From: an uncultured Lachnospiraceae bacterium
Lineage (GTDB): Bacteria > Bacillota > Clostridia > Lachnospirales > Lachnospiraceae
Reading direction: 5' to 3'
NCBI GenBank assembly: GCA_948794795.1
Contig: CAQGLR010000008.1
Coordinates: 44,721-108,720 of the forward strand
Length of the DNA stretch: 64,000 bases
Shown here: piece after piece, positions 1-6,611 of the stretch
How the letters are laid out: the number at the start of each line of letters is the position of its first letter
Numbering within the stretch: position 1 is the first letter of the stretch
Position numbers and translations under genes: made by a program
The notes under the pieces: generated by a model
What the model saw: only the letters and a program-made list of their open reading frames with translations
Database searches by the model: none
Told to the model about the DNA's origin: nothing

Positions 1-679
1 TTATCCCAACCATTTCTGCCTGCCCGCCAAATATTGTAAATACAATTCCTGCTGCTGCGCCTGCAACCGCACCTGTCCCTGTCCCATAACAATATCCTGC
101 CATAAGAAGCATAACATAAACAATTATCCCTGCAATAGAAACATCTGCCACAAATACCTTTGGAAACCCTAATACCGAAAGGGCAGCAATAATTATAATA
201 CTAATCATCTCTTCATTATCAAGATTCTGGTATTTCTTTGAATAAAGTATAAAATGTATCCCATCATAAAATACCCTGGTGCATGCAACCAGAAGTATAC
301 TGCTTAATACTGCAATCCACAGTTTATAACTGTTATATGGCATAATCCACAGCTGGAGTACCCAAAGTGACGCTGAAACCGCTGCCGATATAAGTGCTGC
401 ATGTCCCATCTTTATATGTATCTCCCTTTTATCAAGAATATCTGCAGCCAGTATAAGTGAAACCATAACTATTCCTCCACAGATAGCAGTCTCCATACTT
501 GTACTGCTTCCTATCATACCTATAAATACCGCAAGTGCTACTGGAAACACTGCCCCGCCTTCCGTAAATCCCGCCGCAAAATACGCAATACCAAATGGGT
601 TAAGCCCAAATATGCTTACACGCCCCAAAAAAAAGCCCAGTATAATTTGTAAAAGCATCCGTTTCTGAATCTGTTTCAT
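1..679 (-). CDS. spoIIE: Stage II sporulation protein E, N-terminal membrane part (cut by window edge)
   Basis: Only the first 226 residues are in the window; the gene runs off the left edge. The start is ATG at 679 behind a GGGAGG ribosome site at 684-690, beginning MKQIQKRMLLQIILGFFLG. Everything visible is hydrophobic and holds about six or more membrane segments, as in the N-terminal domain of SpoIIE. In that family a C-terminal PP2C phosphatase dephosphorylates SpoIIAA-P and so activates sigma F in the forespore; that domain is not visible here. Position just after divIC and yabQ matches the spoIIE locus of spore formers. The partner genes spoIIAA, spoIIAB and sigF are also in this window at 37.7-39.3 kb. 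The call rests on membrane topology plus synteny. Confidence 0.8.
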   Translation of the reverse strand, partial: MKQIQKRMLLQIILGFFLGRVSIFGLNPFGIAYFAAGFTEGGAVFPVALAVFIGMIGSSTSMETAICGGIVMVSLILAADILDKREIHIKMGHAALISAAVSASLWVLQLWIMPYNSYKLWIAVLSSILLVACTRVFYDGIHFILYSKKYQNLDNEEMISIIIIAALSVLGFPKVFVADVSIAGIIVYVMLLMAGYCYGTGTGAVAGAAAGIVFTIFGGQAEMVGI

Positions 680-821
680 TGTTACCTCCCCTTCTGTCAG
701 TCTGACATAAATATTTTTAATTTTGAAATTCATACTGGCGAAGCCCGCATTCTGCCTGCACAGTGCATTTGTTTGCACAGTATAAAAAATTAATTTTGCA
801 TATTTTGTCAAATCTAAGGTG

Positions 822-858
822 GGAACAAAAAAAATATGCCGCTATCTAAACGGCATAT
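822..858 (-). terminator. Rho-independent terminator after divIC
   Basis: On the minus strand TATGCCG (835-841) pairs with CGGCATA (851-857) around an eight-to-nine-base loop and is followed by a run of eight U. It starts right at the divIC stop and separates divIC from spoIIE, so spoIIE probably has its own promoter in 690-820. Confidence 0.75.
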
Positions 859-1169
859 TAATTATCACTATCTGGTTCAAATATTATCTCATCTTTATAA
901 ACAAGTCCAAGTTTTTCCCTTGCAACTTCTTCTATGTATTCGTCTGTTTTTACATATTCTTCATACTCTTTAAGCTCCTCCGCCCTTTTATCCGCTTCCT
1001 TCTTCTCCTTTTTAAGCTGTGTAATCTGCTTCTCGTACTCCTTTTCCTGGTCCATTAAAACCGAACCATTATATACAAGTATCCCGCATGTAATTGAACA
1101 AAAAATAATAACTCCTGCAACTGTAAAACGGCTTATCCGCTTTTTGCTTCTTGTTTTTCTCCGTGCCAT
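858..1169 (-). CDS. divIC: Septum formation initiator DivIC/FtsB family
   Basis: A 103-residue bitopic membrane protein: basic N-terminus (MARRKTRSKKR), one membrane segment at about residues 16-37, a charged coiled coil at about 40-75, and the C-terminal EEVAREKLGLV motif typical of DivIC/FtsB. The family joins FtsL and DivIB/FtsQ in the divisome and links septal wall synthesis to the Z ring. The gene lies 82 bases after yabQ in the conserved rqcP-yabP-yabQ-divIC order, which fixes the name. Length is normal for the family. Confidence 0.88.
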   Translation of the reverse strand: MARRKTRSKKRISRFTVAGVIIFCSITCGILVYNGSVLMDQEKEYEKQITQLKKEKKEADKRAEELKEYEEYVKTDEYIEEVAREKLGLVYKDEIIFEPDSDN

Positions 1170-1251
1170 ATATCCACCTGCCTTTCTATTAATTATTTCC
1201 AGTCTCTTTTGATATACAATACACTATTTTTATAAATTTTTCAACCTGTAA

Positions 1252-1665
1252 TTAACCTCTTTTTATTTTTATCTTTTTTATCTGTTTCTTCTGGTTCCTT
1301 TTTATTTGTGCTTTCTTTATCTTATTTTTAATCCATCTTAAAAATGAAGGCCTGTGGCTGCCAAAGATTTTAACAAGCCTTTTCCTTACAGGCCTGCTTA
1401 TCCCACTTTCATACAGCCACGCCCCCATAACAAGCATAAGAATACCATACCATCTTATTTCCCCGTCATTATATATAAAAAATATGTAAAATACGGGTAT
1501 AGATGCTGCTGCCCAGTATAAGATGTCCTCTATCCAGATAACTATACCTGTATGCTTTGCCATCCATCTTAAAATCCTTAATACCTCATAGCAAAACATA
1601 AGTGCCATTCCACAACACAGCGTTACTAAAAGAAAAGTAACCTGTCCATGAATTATTTCGCTCAC
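1252..1665 (-). CDS. yabQ: Spore cortex biosynthesis protein YabQ
   Basis: 137 residues with membrane segments at about 8-28, 45-65 and 70-88 and a very basic lysine-rich tail. YabQ is needed for spore cortex formation in Bacillus and sits in the membranes around the forespore. The start is GTG at 1665 with GGGAGG upstream; its first bases overlap the yabP stop (GTGA, 1662-1665), so translation is probably coupled. The Lys/Arg-rich tail from about residue 110 is longer than the rest of the sequence would suggest and is low in complexity. Identity rests on topology and synteny with yabP and divIC. Confidence 0.82.
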   Translation of the reverse strand: MSEIIHGQVTFLLVTLCCGMALMFCYEVLRILRWMAKHTGIVIWIEDILYWAAASIPVFYIFFIYNDGEIRWYGILMLVMGAWLYESGISRPVRKRLVKIFGSHRPSFLRWIKNKIKKAQIKRNQKKQIKKIKIKRG

Positions 1666-1961
1666 TGAAACATCCTCCCAAGAAATGAAGCAGCTTTTTT
1701 AGCTGGTTCTTCCTTATCAGAATATGCAAAGCTGTCTATCCTTCCGTCTACGTCAACTTCACCCTTTTCAAGGGAAAGCCTGTTTACATGAAGCTCATCA
1801 CCTCTTATAAGCAGAATACCTTGTTCCGTTTCAAGATAAACCTCTTTTGCATCAAATGACAACACATCCCTTACACCTGATAATACAGCAGTCCTCCTTC
1901 CATTAAGGTAAACCTTATGTACTTGTTTACTTGGTCTATCGTCTATTCTTCTGTCTTCCAT
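1662..1961 (-). CDS. yabP: Sporulation protein YabP (YabP/YqfC family)
   Basis: 99 residues, all-beta in character, with the YabP/YqfC pattern: a basic N-terminus, an LSGVRDVLSFD stretch, LETEQGILLIRGDELHVNRLSLEKG in the middle, and a C-terminal LGRMF. YabP family proteins are made in the mother cell and take part in spore coat and cortex assembly. The gene overlaps yabQ by four bases and follows rqcP, as in Bacillus and clostridia. No signal peptide or membrane segment is visible. Confidence 0.88.
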   Translation of the reverse strand: MEDRRIDDRPSKQVHKVYLNGRRTAVLSGVRDVLSFDAKEVYLETEQGILLIRGDELHVNRLSLEKGEVDVDGRIDSFAYSDKEEPAKKAASFLGRMFQ

Positions 1962-2018
1962 AAAAAACTCCCTTCATATTTCTATCACAATATATGAGGG
2001 AGCATTATAAATTATTAC

Positions 2019-2258
2019 CTATAAAACTTTATACAATTCTTTGGCTTCATCTTTCTTATACGTTTCTTCAAGGCTTAAAACCTCAACTTTAACCTGCTTG
2101 TCACCAAATCCTATTTCTATAATATCACCAACTTTGACATTAAGTGATGCTTTGGCAGTTTTACCATTAACTTTTATCCTTCCTGCATCACATGCCTCAT
2201 TGGCAACAGGCCTTCTCTTGATAAGCCTTGAAACTTTAAGATATTTATCTAATCTCAT
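2019..2258 (-). CDS. rqcP: S4-domain RNA-binding protein RqcP (YabO/Hsp15-like)
   Basis: A 79-residue protein that is almost only an S4 domain: MRLDKYLKVSRLIKRR at the start, then AGRIKVNGKTAK and a GDIIEIGF strand. In Bacillus, RqcP binds the 50S subunit with RqcH and takes part in alanine tailing during rescue of stalled ribosomes. The start is ATG at 2258 with GGAGGAT seven bases upstream. It lies between hup and yabP, the standard place for this gene. Length is normal. Confidence 0.88.
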   Translation of the reverse strand: MRLDKYLKVSRLIKRRPVANEACDAGRIKVNGKTAKASLNVKVGDIIEIGFGDKQVKVEVLSLEETYKKDEAKELYKVL

Positions 2259-2350
2259 GTCATATCCTCCTGGTTATAAACATATATATTAAGAGTGCAT
2301 GGCTGGCACAGATATGCCTGCATCCAGCTTTAAGCAGGTTTTATTAAAGA

Positions 2351-2377
2351 TACAAAAGGGGCTGTTAAAACAGCCCC
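2351..2377 (-). terminator. Terminator after the HU gene
   Basis: A perfect nine-base stem, GGGGCTGTT (2358-2366) against AACAGCCCC (2369-2377), is followed on the minus strand by TTTTGTA. It ends the HU transcript, so rqcP onward is probably read from another start or by read-through. Confidence 0.8.
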
Positions 2378-2398
2378 ATCAAATACCATAAACAAAAT

Positions 2399-2674
2399 TT
2401 ACTGGTTAACGACATCTTTTAAAGCTTTACCTGCTTTGAACTTAGGAGCTTTAGAAGCTTTAATCTTCATTTTAGCACCTGTTAACGGATTCCTGCCTTC
2501 TCTTGCAGCTCTTTCAACAACTTCAAATGTACCAAATCCAACGAGCTGGATCTTCTCACCCTTCTGTAACTCTTCTGACACTACATCAATAAAAGCTTTT
2601 AATGCTTTCTCTGAATCTTTCTTGGAAAGTTCTGTTTTCTCAGCAATAGCTGCTACTAACTCTGTCTTGTTCAT
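2399..2674 (-). CDS. hup: HU-family DNA-binding protein
   Basis: From ATG at 2674 this gives the 91-residue histone-like HU protein: MNKTELVAAIAEKTELSKKD, the GFGTFEV turn, the EGRNPLTG DNA-wrapping arm, and a KFKAGKALKDVV end. HU dimers bend and compact DNA. An in-frame ATG 25 codons upstream is open, but the shorter start has GGAGGAT at the right distance and matches family length, and the promoter leaves little room for the longer form. It stands alone with its own promoter (2721-2749) and terminator (2351-2377). Confidence 0.95.
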   Translation of the reverse strand: MNKTELVAAIAEKTELSKKDSEKALKAFIDVVSEELQKGEKIQLVGFGTFEVVERAAREGRNPLTGAKMKIKASKAPKFKAGKALKDVVNQ

Positions 2675-2720
2675 GGATAAATCCTCCTCATAAAATATTT
2701 CCGTAAAACCTACATGTCTA

Positions 2721-2749
2721 TTTATACCCTCATTATATGGATTTGTCAA
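2721..2749 (-). promoter_or_regulatory. Sigma-A type promoter of the HU gene
   Basis: On the minus strand TTGACA (2744-2749), a 17-base spacer and TATAAA (2721-2726) lie 47 bases before the HU start. This is a near-consensus promoter, as expected for an abundant nucleoid protein. Confidence 0.75.
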
Positions 2750-2935
2750 GGTTTTTCGCGAATTATCACAGTTTTTTTACCTATTTTTTTAAATTCAATG
2801 TATTTTTAAGCTGGATAAGCTAAAATACATGTAAAAATCCCAAAATCCAGGAACATCACAGACATTTCACAGAAGTATGCCCAACAGTAAAAGTGGCACA
2901 ATACCAGCCGCAACATATGTTATATACTGTGCATT

Positions 2936-4117
2936 TCACTTCCTTAATCCTATATACTGGTATTGTTCAGGTTTATTACCATTTACAACCATATCCTCAA
3001 GCCCGTCAAAAACAGATTTTGTTTCTTCAACTGTAAAATCACGCCCTGCAAGCCCATAAATATAATTTACAGTTTCAACCATAACTTTATTACGGAACAA
3101 TGCAGATGTAACTTCACTTCCAAGTGGTCCTCCGTTTCCATTATAGCTCTCACAACGGTCCATAATTGCAACCGCCTTGCATCCTTTAAGCGCCTGTGCT
3201 ATCTCATCTGCAGGGAACGGACGGAAAACCCTTAACTTAAGTACACCTGCTTTCCTGCCATGTGACCTCATCTCATCAACAGCCTGCTTTGCAGTCCCTG
3301 CTGCTGAACCCATTATAAGCATTATATAATCTGCATCTTTAGTTTTATATTCTTCAAAAAGCCCATATTCCCTGCCAGAAATTTTCTTAAACTTCCTGGC
3401 AACTTCAAGTATTACTTCTTTGGCATTCTCAAGTGCAATCTCCTGGTTCTTCTTAGCTTCCATAGCATAATTACTTATAGAATAAGGTCCTGCTGAAACT
3501 GGCTTGCCAGGATTTAAAAGATATTCTTCTGGCTGGTACTCACCAACAAATTTCTTTACAGCCTTATCTTCCATAAGTTCAATATTTTCAACTGCATGGC
3601 TTGTGATAAACCCGTCCTGGCAAATCATTACAGGAAGATGTACAGATTCATTCTCTGCAATAGGATATGCCTGTATAAAGTTATCATATGCTTCCTGGTT
3701 ATTCTCTGCATAAATCTGTATCCATCCAGTATCCCTTGCTCCCATGCTGTCAGAATGGTCACAGTTAATATTTATAGGACCTGATAATGTACGGTTCACA
3801 AGTGCAAGCACTATTGGAAGCCTGTTAGAAGCAGCAAGCAGAAGTTCCTCCCACATAAGGGCAAGACCTGCTGATGACGTAGCTGTAAGGCTTCTTGCAC
3901 CTGCCGCTTCTGCCCCTATTGCAGCACTCATCGAAGAGTGTTCACTTTCCACAGGTATAAACTCTGTGTCCATCTCACCATTTGCTATATATGTAGAAAC
4001 CATCTGTGGTATTTCTGTAGAAGGAGTTATAGGAAATGCTGGCATAACATCAGGATTAATCTGGCGTATAGCATATGATACAGCTTCATTTCCAGACATA
4101 CGTTCTTTAATAGACAT
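2936..4117 (-). CDS. porA: 2-oxoacid:ferredoxin oxidoreductase, alpha subunit (PorA/VorB family)
   Basis: 393 residues from ATG at 4117. Domain I (residues 1 to about 170) begins SGNEAVSYAI with the PAFPITPSTEI motif; domain II follows from about 250 with a MGSAAGTAK loop and the VAIMDRCES segment. These subunits pair with a beta subunit that carries thiamine diphosphate; the complex makes acyl-CoA and reduced ferredoxin from a 2-oxoacid. Pyruvate is the likely substrate but other 2-oxoacids are possible. The start overlaps the stop of the delta gene by one base (TAATG), so translation is coupled. An in-frame start 21 codons upstream lies inside the delta gene and is unlikely. No beta gene follows: the next gene is hup. 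Confidence 0.87.
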   Translation of the reverse strand: MSIKERMSGNEAVSYAIRQINPDVMPAFPITPSTEIPQMVSTYIANGEMDTEFIPVESEHSSMSAAIGAEAAGARSLTATSSAGLALMWEELLLAASNRLPIVLALVNRTLSGPININCDHSDSMGARDTGWIQIYAENNQEAYDNFIQAYPIAENESVHLPVMICQDGFITSHAVENIELMEDKAVKKFVGEYQPEEYLLNPGKPVSAGPYSISNYAMEAKKNQEIALENAKEVILEVARKFKKISGREYGLFEEYKTKDADYIMLIMGSAAGTAKQAVDEMRSHGRKAGVLKLRVFRPFPADEIAQALKGCKAVAIMDRCESYNGNGGPLGSEVTSALFRNKVMVETVNYIYGLAGRDFTVEETKSVFDGLEDMVVNGNKPEQYQYIGLRK

Positions 4118-4422
4118 TATCCAATACCCTCCTTCATCTCTATAGCACCAAATGGACAAGCCTTTGCACAGATACCACATCCCTTGCAGTGGTCATAGTC
4201 AAAATCCCCACGCAAGCCATCTTTAACAGGTATGCTGCTGTCTGGGCATACTGGTGCACATAAAAGGCATTGTTTACATTTATCTTTATAAAAAACTGGT
4301 GTATTAGTCCTCCACTCCCCTGTATTAAAAAGCTTTGAAGTCCCTCCCGCAAATACCATAAGACCTTCTGTAAGGTCCTGGTGCGGGCTGTGTTCATTAA
4401 TCTTTGTTATATCAGTTCTCAT
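4117..4422 (-). CDS. porD: 2-oxoacid:ferredoxin oxidoreductase, delta (ferredoxin) subunit
   Basis: About 101 residues with two [4Fe-4S] motifs, CKQCLLCAPVCPD at about 51-63 and CKGCGICAKACPF at about 80-92. This subunit passes electrons from the catalytic core to free ferredoxin. ATG at 4422 (after GGAGAA at ten bases) is preferred; a TTG two codons upstream is a possible alternative. It is coupled to the alpha gene by a one-base overlap. Some 790 bases, mostly repeat DNA, lie between it and the gamma gene, which would normally be adjacent. Confidence 0.88.
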   Translation of the reverse strand: MRTDITKINEHSPHQDLTEGLMVFAGGTSKLFNTGEWRTNTPVFYKDKCKQCLLCAPVCPDSSIPVKDGLRGDFDYDHCKGCGICAKACPFGAIEMKEGIG

Positions 4423-4529
4423 TACCAAATTTCTCCAATCAGTATAATCTTATAATAATATAATCTTTTGTTATGGCACTATAATGTCAGGTTTAAATTT
4501 CCACATTTTTTAATACACAAGTATCCTGG

Positions 4530-4572
4530 CTCTGGCAATTCCAAAATTTTACCAACAGCAGTCCGCTTGGAT
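4530..4572. repeat. Left fragment of the outer (host) palindromic element, locus 1
   Basis: Starts with the CTCTGGCAATTCCAAAATTT arm and stops at GCTTGGAT (4565-4572), where the inner element begins. The matching right fragment is at 5010-5175. Together they are one copy of the hairpin element split by insertion of another. Confidence 0.75.
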
Positions 4573-5009
4573 GCAACGTCATTTAGTTAAGAAATCTTTC
4601 TGTAAATAGCAGATTTATAGGGGTTTAAAATTAAATTTTTCATAGGCTATGTGGCTCTGGCAATTCCAAAGTTTTACCATCGGCAGCCGCTTGCGCTTGG
4701 ATGGGATGCGCAGTGGTGCCTAAAATCTGAAAACACCAGATTTAAGCACCAGCGCCCCCAAACAGCTGCCTTTTGGTAAAACATTTGGAACTTGCCAGAG
4801 TAATATAATCTTTGTATAATTTTAATTTTTAAACCCCTATAAATCTTTTATTGGTTAGGATTTTCTTAACTAAATGACATGATGTTGGAGTCAAAAGCTT
4901 TTTTATACCAAATTGTATACAATATATAGTGGTTTGATTATATTTTGCTACATAATATAGGCACCTTTTGAATAGAAATAACATTTTGACCCCAACATCA
5001 TGACATTAT
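4573..5009. mobile_element. MITE-like palindromic element, full copy, locus 1 (carries a second insertion)
   Basis: The left end is GCAACGTCATTTAGTTAAGA (4573 on) and the right end is its complement, TTTTCTTAACTAAATGACAT, continued at 5000-5009 after a nested insertion. Inside are paired arms starting CTCTGGCAATTCC (4653 on) and ending GGAACTTGCCAGAG (to about 4801), with further self-complementary sequence between, so nearly all of it folds into one long hairpin. Without the nested 119-bp element and its extra target copy it is 311 bp. Flanks GCTTGGAT (4565-4572) and GCCTGAAT (5010-5017) look like an aged 8-bp duplication. No protein is encoded. Confidence 0.75.
4881..4999. mobile_element. 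Second, unrelated 119-bp inverted-repeat element nested in the first
   Basis: Terminal inverted repeats GATGTTGGAGTCAAAA (4881-4896) and TTTTGACCCCAACATC (4984-4999) match at 15 of 16 positions. The element is flanked by a perfect 7-bp direct repeat, ATGACAT (4874-4880 and 5000-5006). Removing it with one repeat restores the expected end of the surrounding element. It is AT-rich and codes for nothing, so it is a MITE-like insertion, younger than its host copy. Confidence 0.8.
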
Positions 5010-5175
5010 GCCTGAATGGAATACACAGTGGCACATAAAACCGCAAATGCTTAATAGAAACAAAAATTTCTATATAAGCATTGAATACCAGATTTAAGTA
5101 CCAGCGTCCCCAAACAGCTGCTTTTTGGTAAAACATTTGGAACTTGCCAGAGTAATATAATCTTTGTATAATTTA
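5010..5175. repeat. Right fragment of the outer palindromic element, locus 1
   Basis: Runs from GCCTGAAT through the central hairpin (CTTAATAGAAACAAAAATTTC region) to the closing arm GGTAAAACATTTGGAACTTGCC and CAGAG at 5152, then the AT-rich flank. It completes the fragment at 4530-4572. Confidence 0.7.
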
Positions 5176-5209
5176 AAAAATGAGGAACTTTAAAATAACA
5201 GGATATGCC

Positions 5210-5818
5210 TTATGCAGAAAGACTCATTTTATCTTCTTCCATAGCTGTCCATACTACATCATATGCCATTTTCAGTGCATTCATATTACCTTCTATTACT
5301 TCAGGTTTCTTAGCAAATTTATGCTGGTATGATGCTTCCATCTCCCTGATAAATGTATCCCTGTCCATAACACCGCTTACAGCTACAATGGCAGCAAGCA
5401 TAGGTGAATTAGGGAAGTTCTTTCCAAGTGTTTCTTCTGAAATCTTCCTTGCATCAACTGTATAAATACGTCCCTCATATCCCTCTAATTTCTCTGCAAT
5501 TTCTTCCCTGCTTTTAGGTGTATTTATAATAATAGCACCATTTCTTTTAATTCCTGCTGTAACATCTACTGATGAGAGAAGCGTTTCATCAACTACTACT
5601 ACATAGTCTGGTGTATATATGTTTGAATGAACGCGGATTTTGCTAGCACTAATCCTGTTATAAGCAGTAATAGGTGCACCCATGCGCTCAGGACCATACT
5701 CTGGGAATCCCTGTACATTCTGTCCTGTTTTAAATGCTACATCTGCCAGCAATAATGCTGCAGTCTTTGCACCCTGTCCTCCTCTTCCATGCCATCTTAC
5801 TTCAATTCCGTTATTCAT
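5210..5818 (-). CDS. porG: 2-oxoacid:ferredoxin oxidoreductase, gamma subunit
   Basis: 202 residues starting MNNGIEVRWHGRGGQGAKTA, the glycine-rich signature of the gamma subunit/domain, with YGPERMGAPITAYNRIS at about 41-57 and a PDYVVVVDETLL strand. Gamma holds part of the CoA-binding region and ties the alpha-beta catalytic core together. The start is ATG at 5818 with AGGAGAT upstream. It is first in the presumed operon gamma-delta-alpha, but a repeat array of about 650 bases separates it from delta. Length is normal. Confidence 0.88.
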   Translation of the reverse strand: MNNGIEVRWHGRGGQGAKTAALLLADVAFKTGQNVQGFPEYGPERMGAPITAYNRISASKIRVHSNIYTPDYVVVVDETLLSSVDVTAGIKRNGAIIINTPKSREEIAEKLEGYEGRIYTVDARKISEETLGKNFPNSPMLAAIVAVSGVMDRDTFIREMEASYQHKFAKKPEVIEGNMNALKMAYDVVWTAMEEDKMSLSA

Positions 5819-6177
5819 TGTTATAATCTCCTTTTACTTTTAATTTATCTTTTTAATTCTTATGTTAATCTATAATTTACCATACAAACACCACTCATGG
5901 TTTTAAGTGGCATGTATAATTATATCTTGCTTTAAAAAAAAGTAAAGGGATTTTGAATATTTTCTTTCATTTTGGCAATGAATATTTTTCACTTTAATTA
6001 TATAAAAATTATTTATTATTATACATATTCTTTAAACAGCATACTTATGGGGAGCAAATTAAATGTTTTAATGGACACTAACCGGCTTGTTGCCATACAA
6101 GTTAGAAATTTTTATATACTATGAAAAACCATAAATACAACAATAAAATATTTTATTTATAAATTTAAAACCAGGGC
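5819..6177. other. AT-rich divergent intergenic region between porG and blaI
   Basis: No coding sequence is seen. It holds the porG ribosome site and probable promoter near 5919-5946 and otherwise A/T-rich sequence with no clear repeat. Confidence 0.6.
5919..5946 (-). promoter_or_regulatory. Possible promoter of the porG operon
   Basis: TTTACT (5941-5946), a 16-base spacer and a perfect TATAAT (5919-5924) on the minus strand, about 100 bases before the porG start. A short inverted repeat (CCACT near 5891 and AGTGG near 5906) lies just downstream. Confidence 0.4.
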
Positions 6178-6229
6178 TTGACAAGTTGGTTCTATTGAGA
6201 TAGAATATGGTCATTCTATTGCAATAGAA
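6178..6229 (+). promoter_or_regulatory. blaI-blaR promoter with two operator-like palindromes
   Basis: TTGACA (6178-6183), a 17-base spacer and TAGAAT (6201-6206) form the promoter. TTCTATTGAGATAGAA (6190-6205) overlaps the -10 box, and a perfect palindrome, TTCTATTGCAATAGAA (6214-6229), follows 8 bases later over the expected start of transcription. Two copies in this place suggest autorepression by the BlaI-type protein encoded directly downstream. Confidence 0.75.
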
Positions 6230-6243
6230 GGAGGGGTATTATT

Positions 6244-6603
6244 ATGTCTGTTAAACTATTTGAGTCTGAATTAAAGGTAATGGACTTATTATGGAAGGAA
6301 GGTGATTTATCAGCAAAAGAAATTGCACAGCGTTTAAAAGAACAAATTAACTGGAGCAAAACAACTACATACACGGTATTAAAAAAATGTGTGGAAAAGC
6401 AGGCTATACTGCGTACAGAACCAGGTTTTATGTGCACGCCCTTGATAAGCAGGGAAGAAGTACAAAAAGCTGCAACAGATGATTTAATTAACAGAATGTA
6501 TGATGGCTCAAAAGATTTATTAATTGCATCTTTGCTTGGCGGCCAGGAAATAACACCAGATAAAATTGCAAAATTAAAGAAAATGGCAGAGGATTTGAAA
6601 TGA
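6244..6603 (+). CDS. blaI: BlaI/MecI-family transcriptional repressor
   Basis: 119 residues. An N-terminal winged helix (about 1-75; ESELKVMDLLWKEGDLSAKE, then TTTYTVLKKCVEKQAI) is followed by a helical dimer domain. BlaI/MecI dimers repress target genes until cleaved in a signal pathway started by the membrane peptidase BlaR1. The AAGGAGG site is 11 bases before ATG. The blaR1-like gene follows eight bases later. Two palindromes over its own promoter (6190-6229) are the likely operators. No beta-lactamase or PBP2a gene is next to it, so the regulon may be cell-wall upkeep or other remote genes. Confidence 0.9.
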   Translation: MSVKLFESELKVMDLLWKEGDLSAKEIAQRLKEQINWSKTTTYTVLKKCVEKQAILRTEPGFMCTPLISREEVQKAATDDLINRMYDGSKDLLIASLLGGQEITPDKIAKLKKMAEDLK

Positions 6604-6611
6604 GGTGATAT

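Noticed and set aside
2820..2935. Hydrophobic in-frame extension after the alpha subunit stop (ending VPLLLLGILL), considered as beta-subunit remnant or read-through
   Set aside because: It has no match to a PorB motif, is only about 22 codons long and lacks a start and ribosome site.
4948..5136. 62-codon open frame within the repeat array
   Set aside because: It spans two repeat elements and has no ribosome site; similar frames in other copies are an effect of the palindrome.
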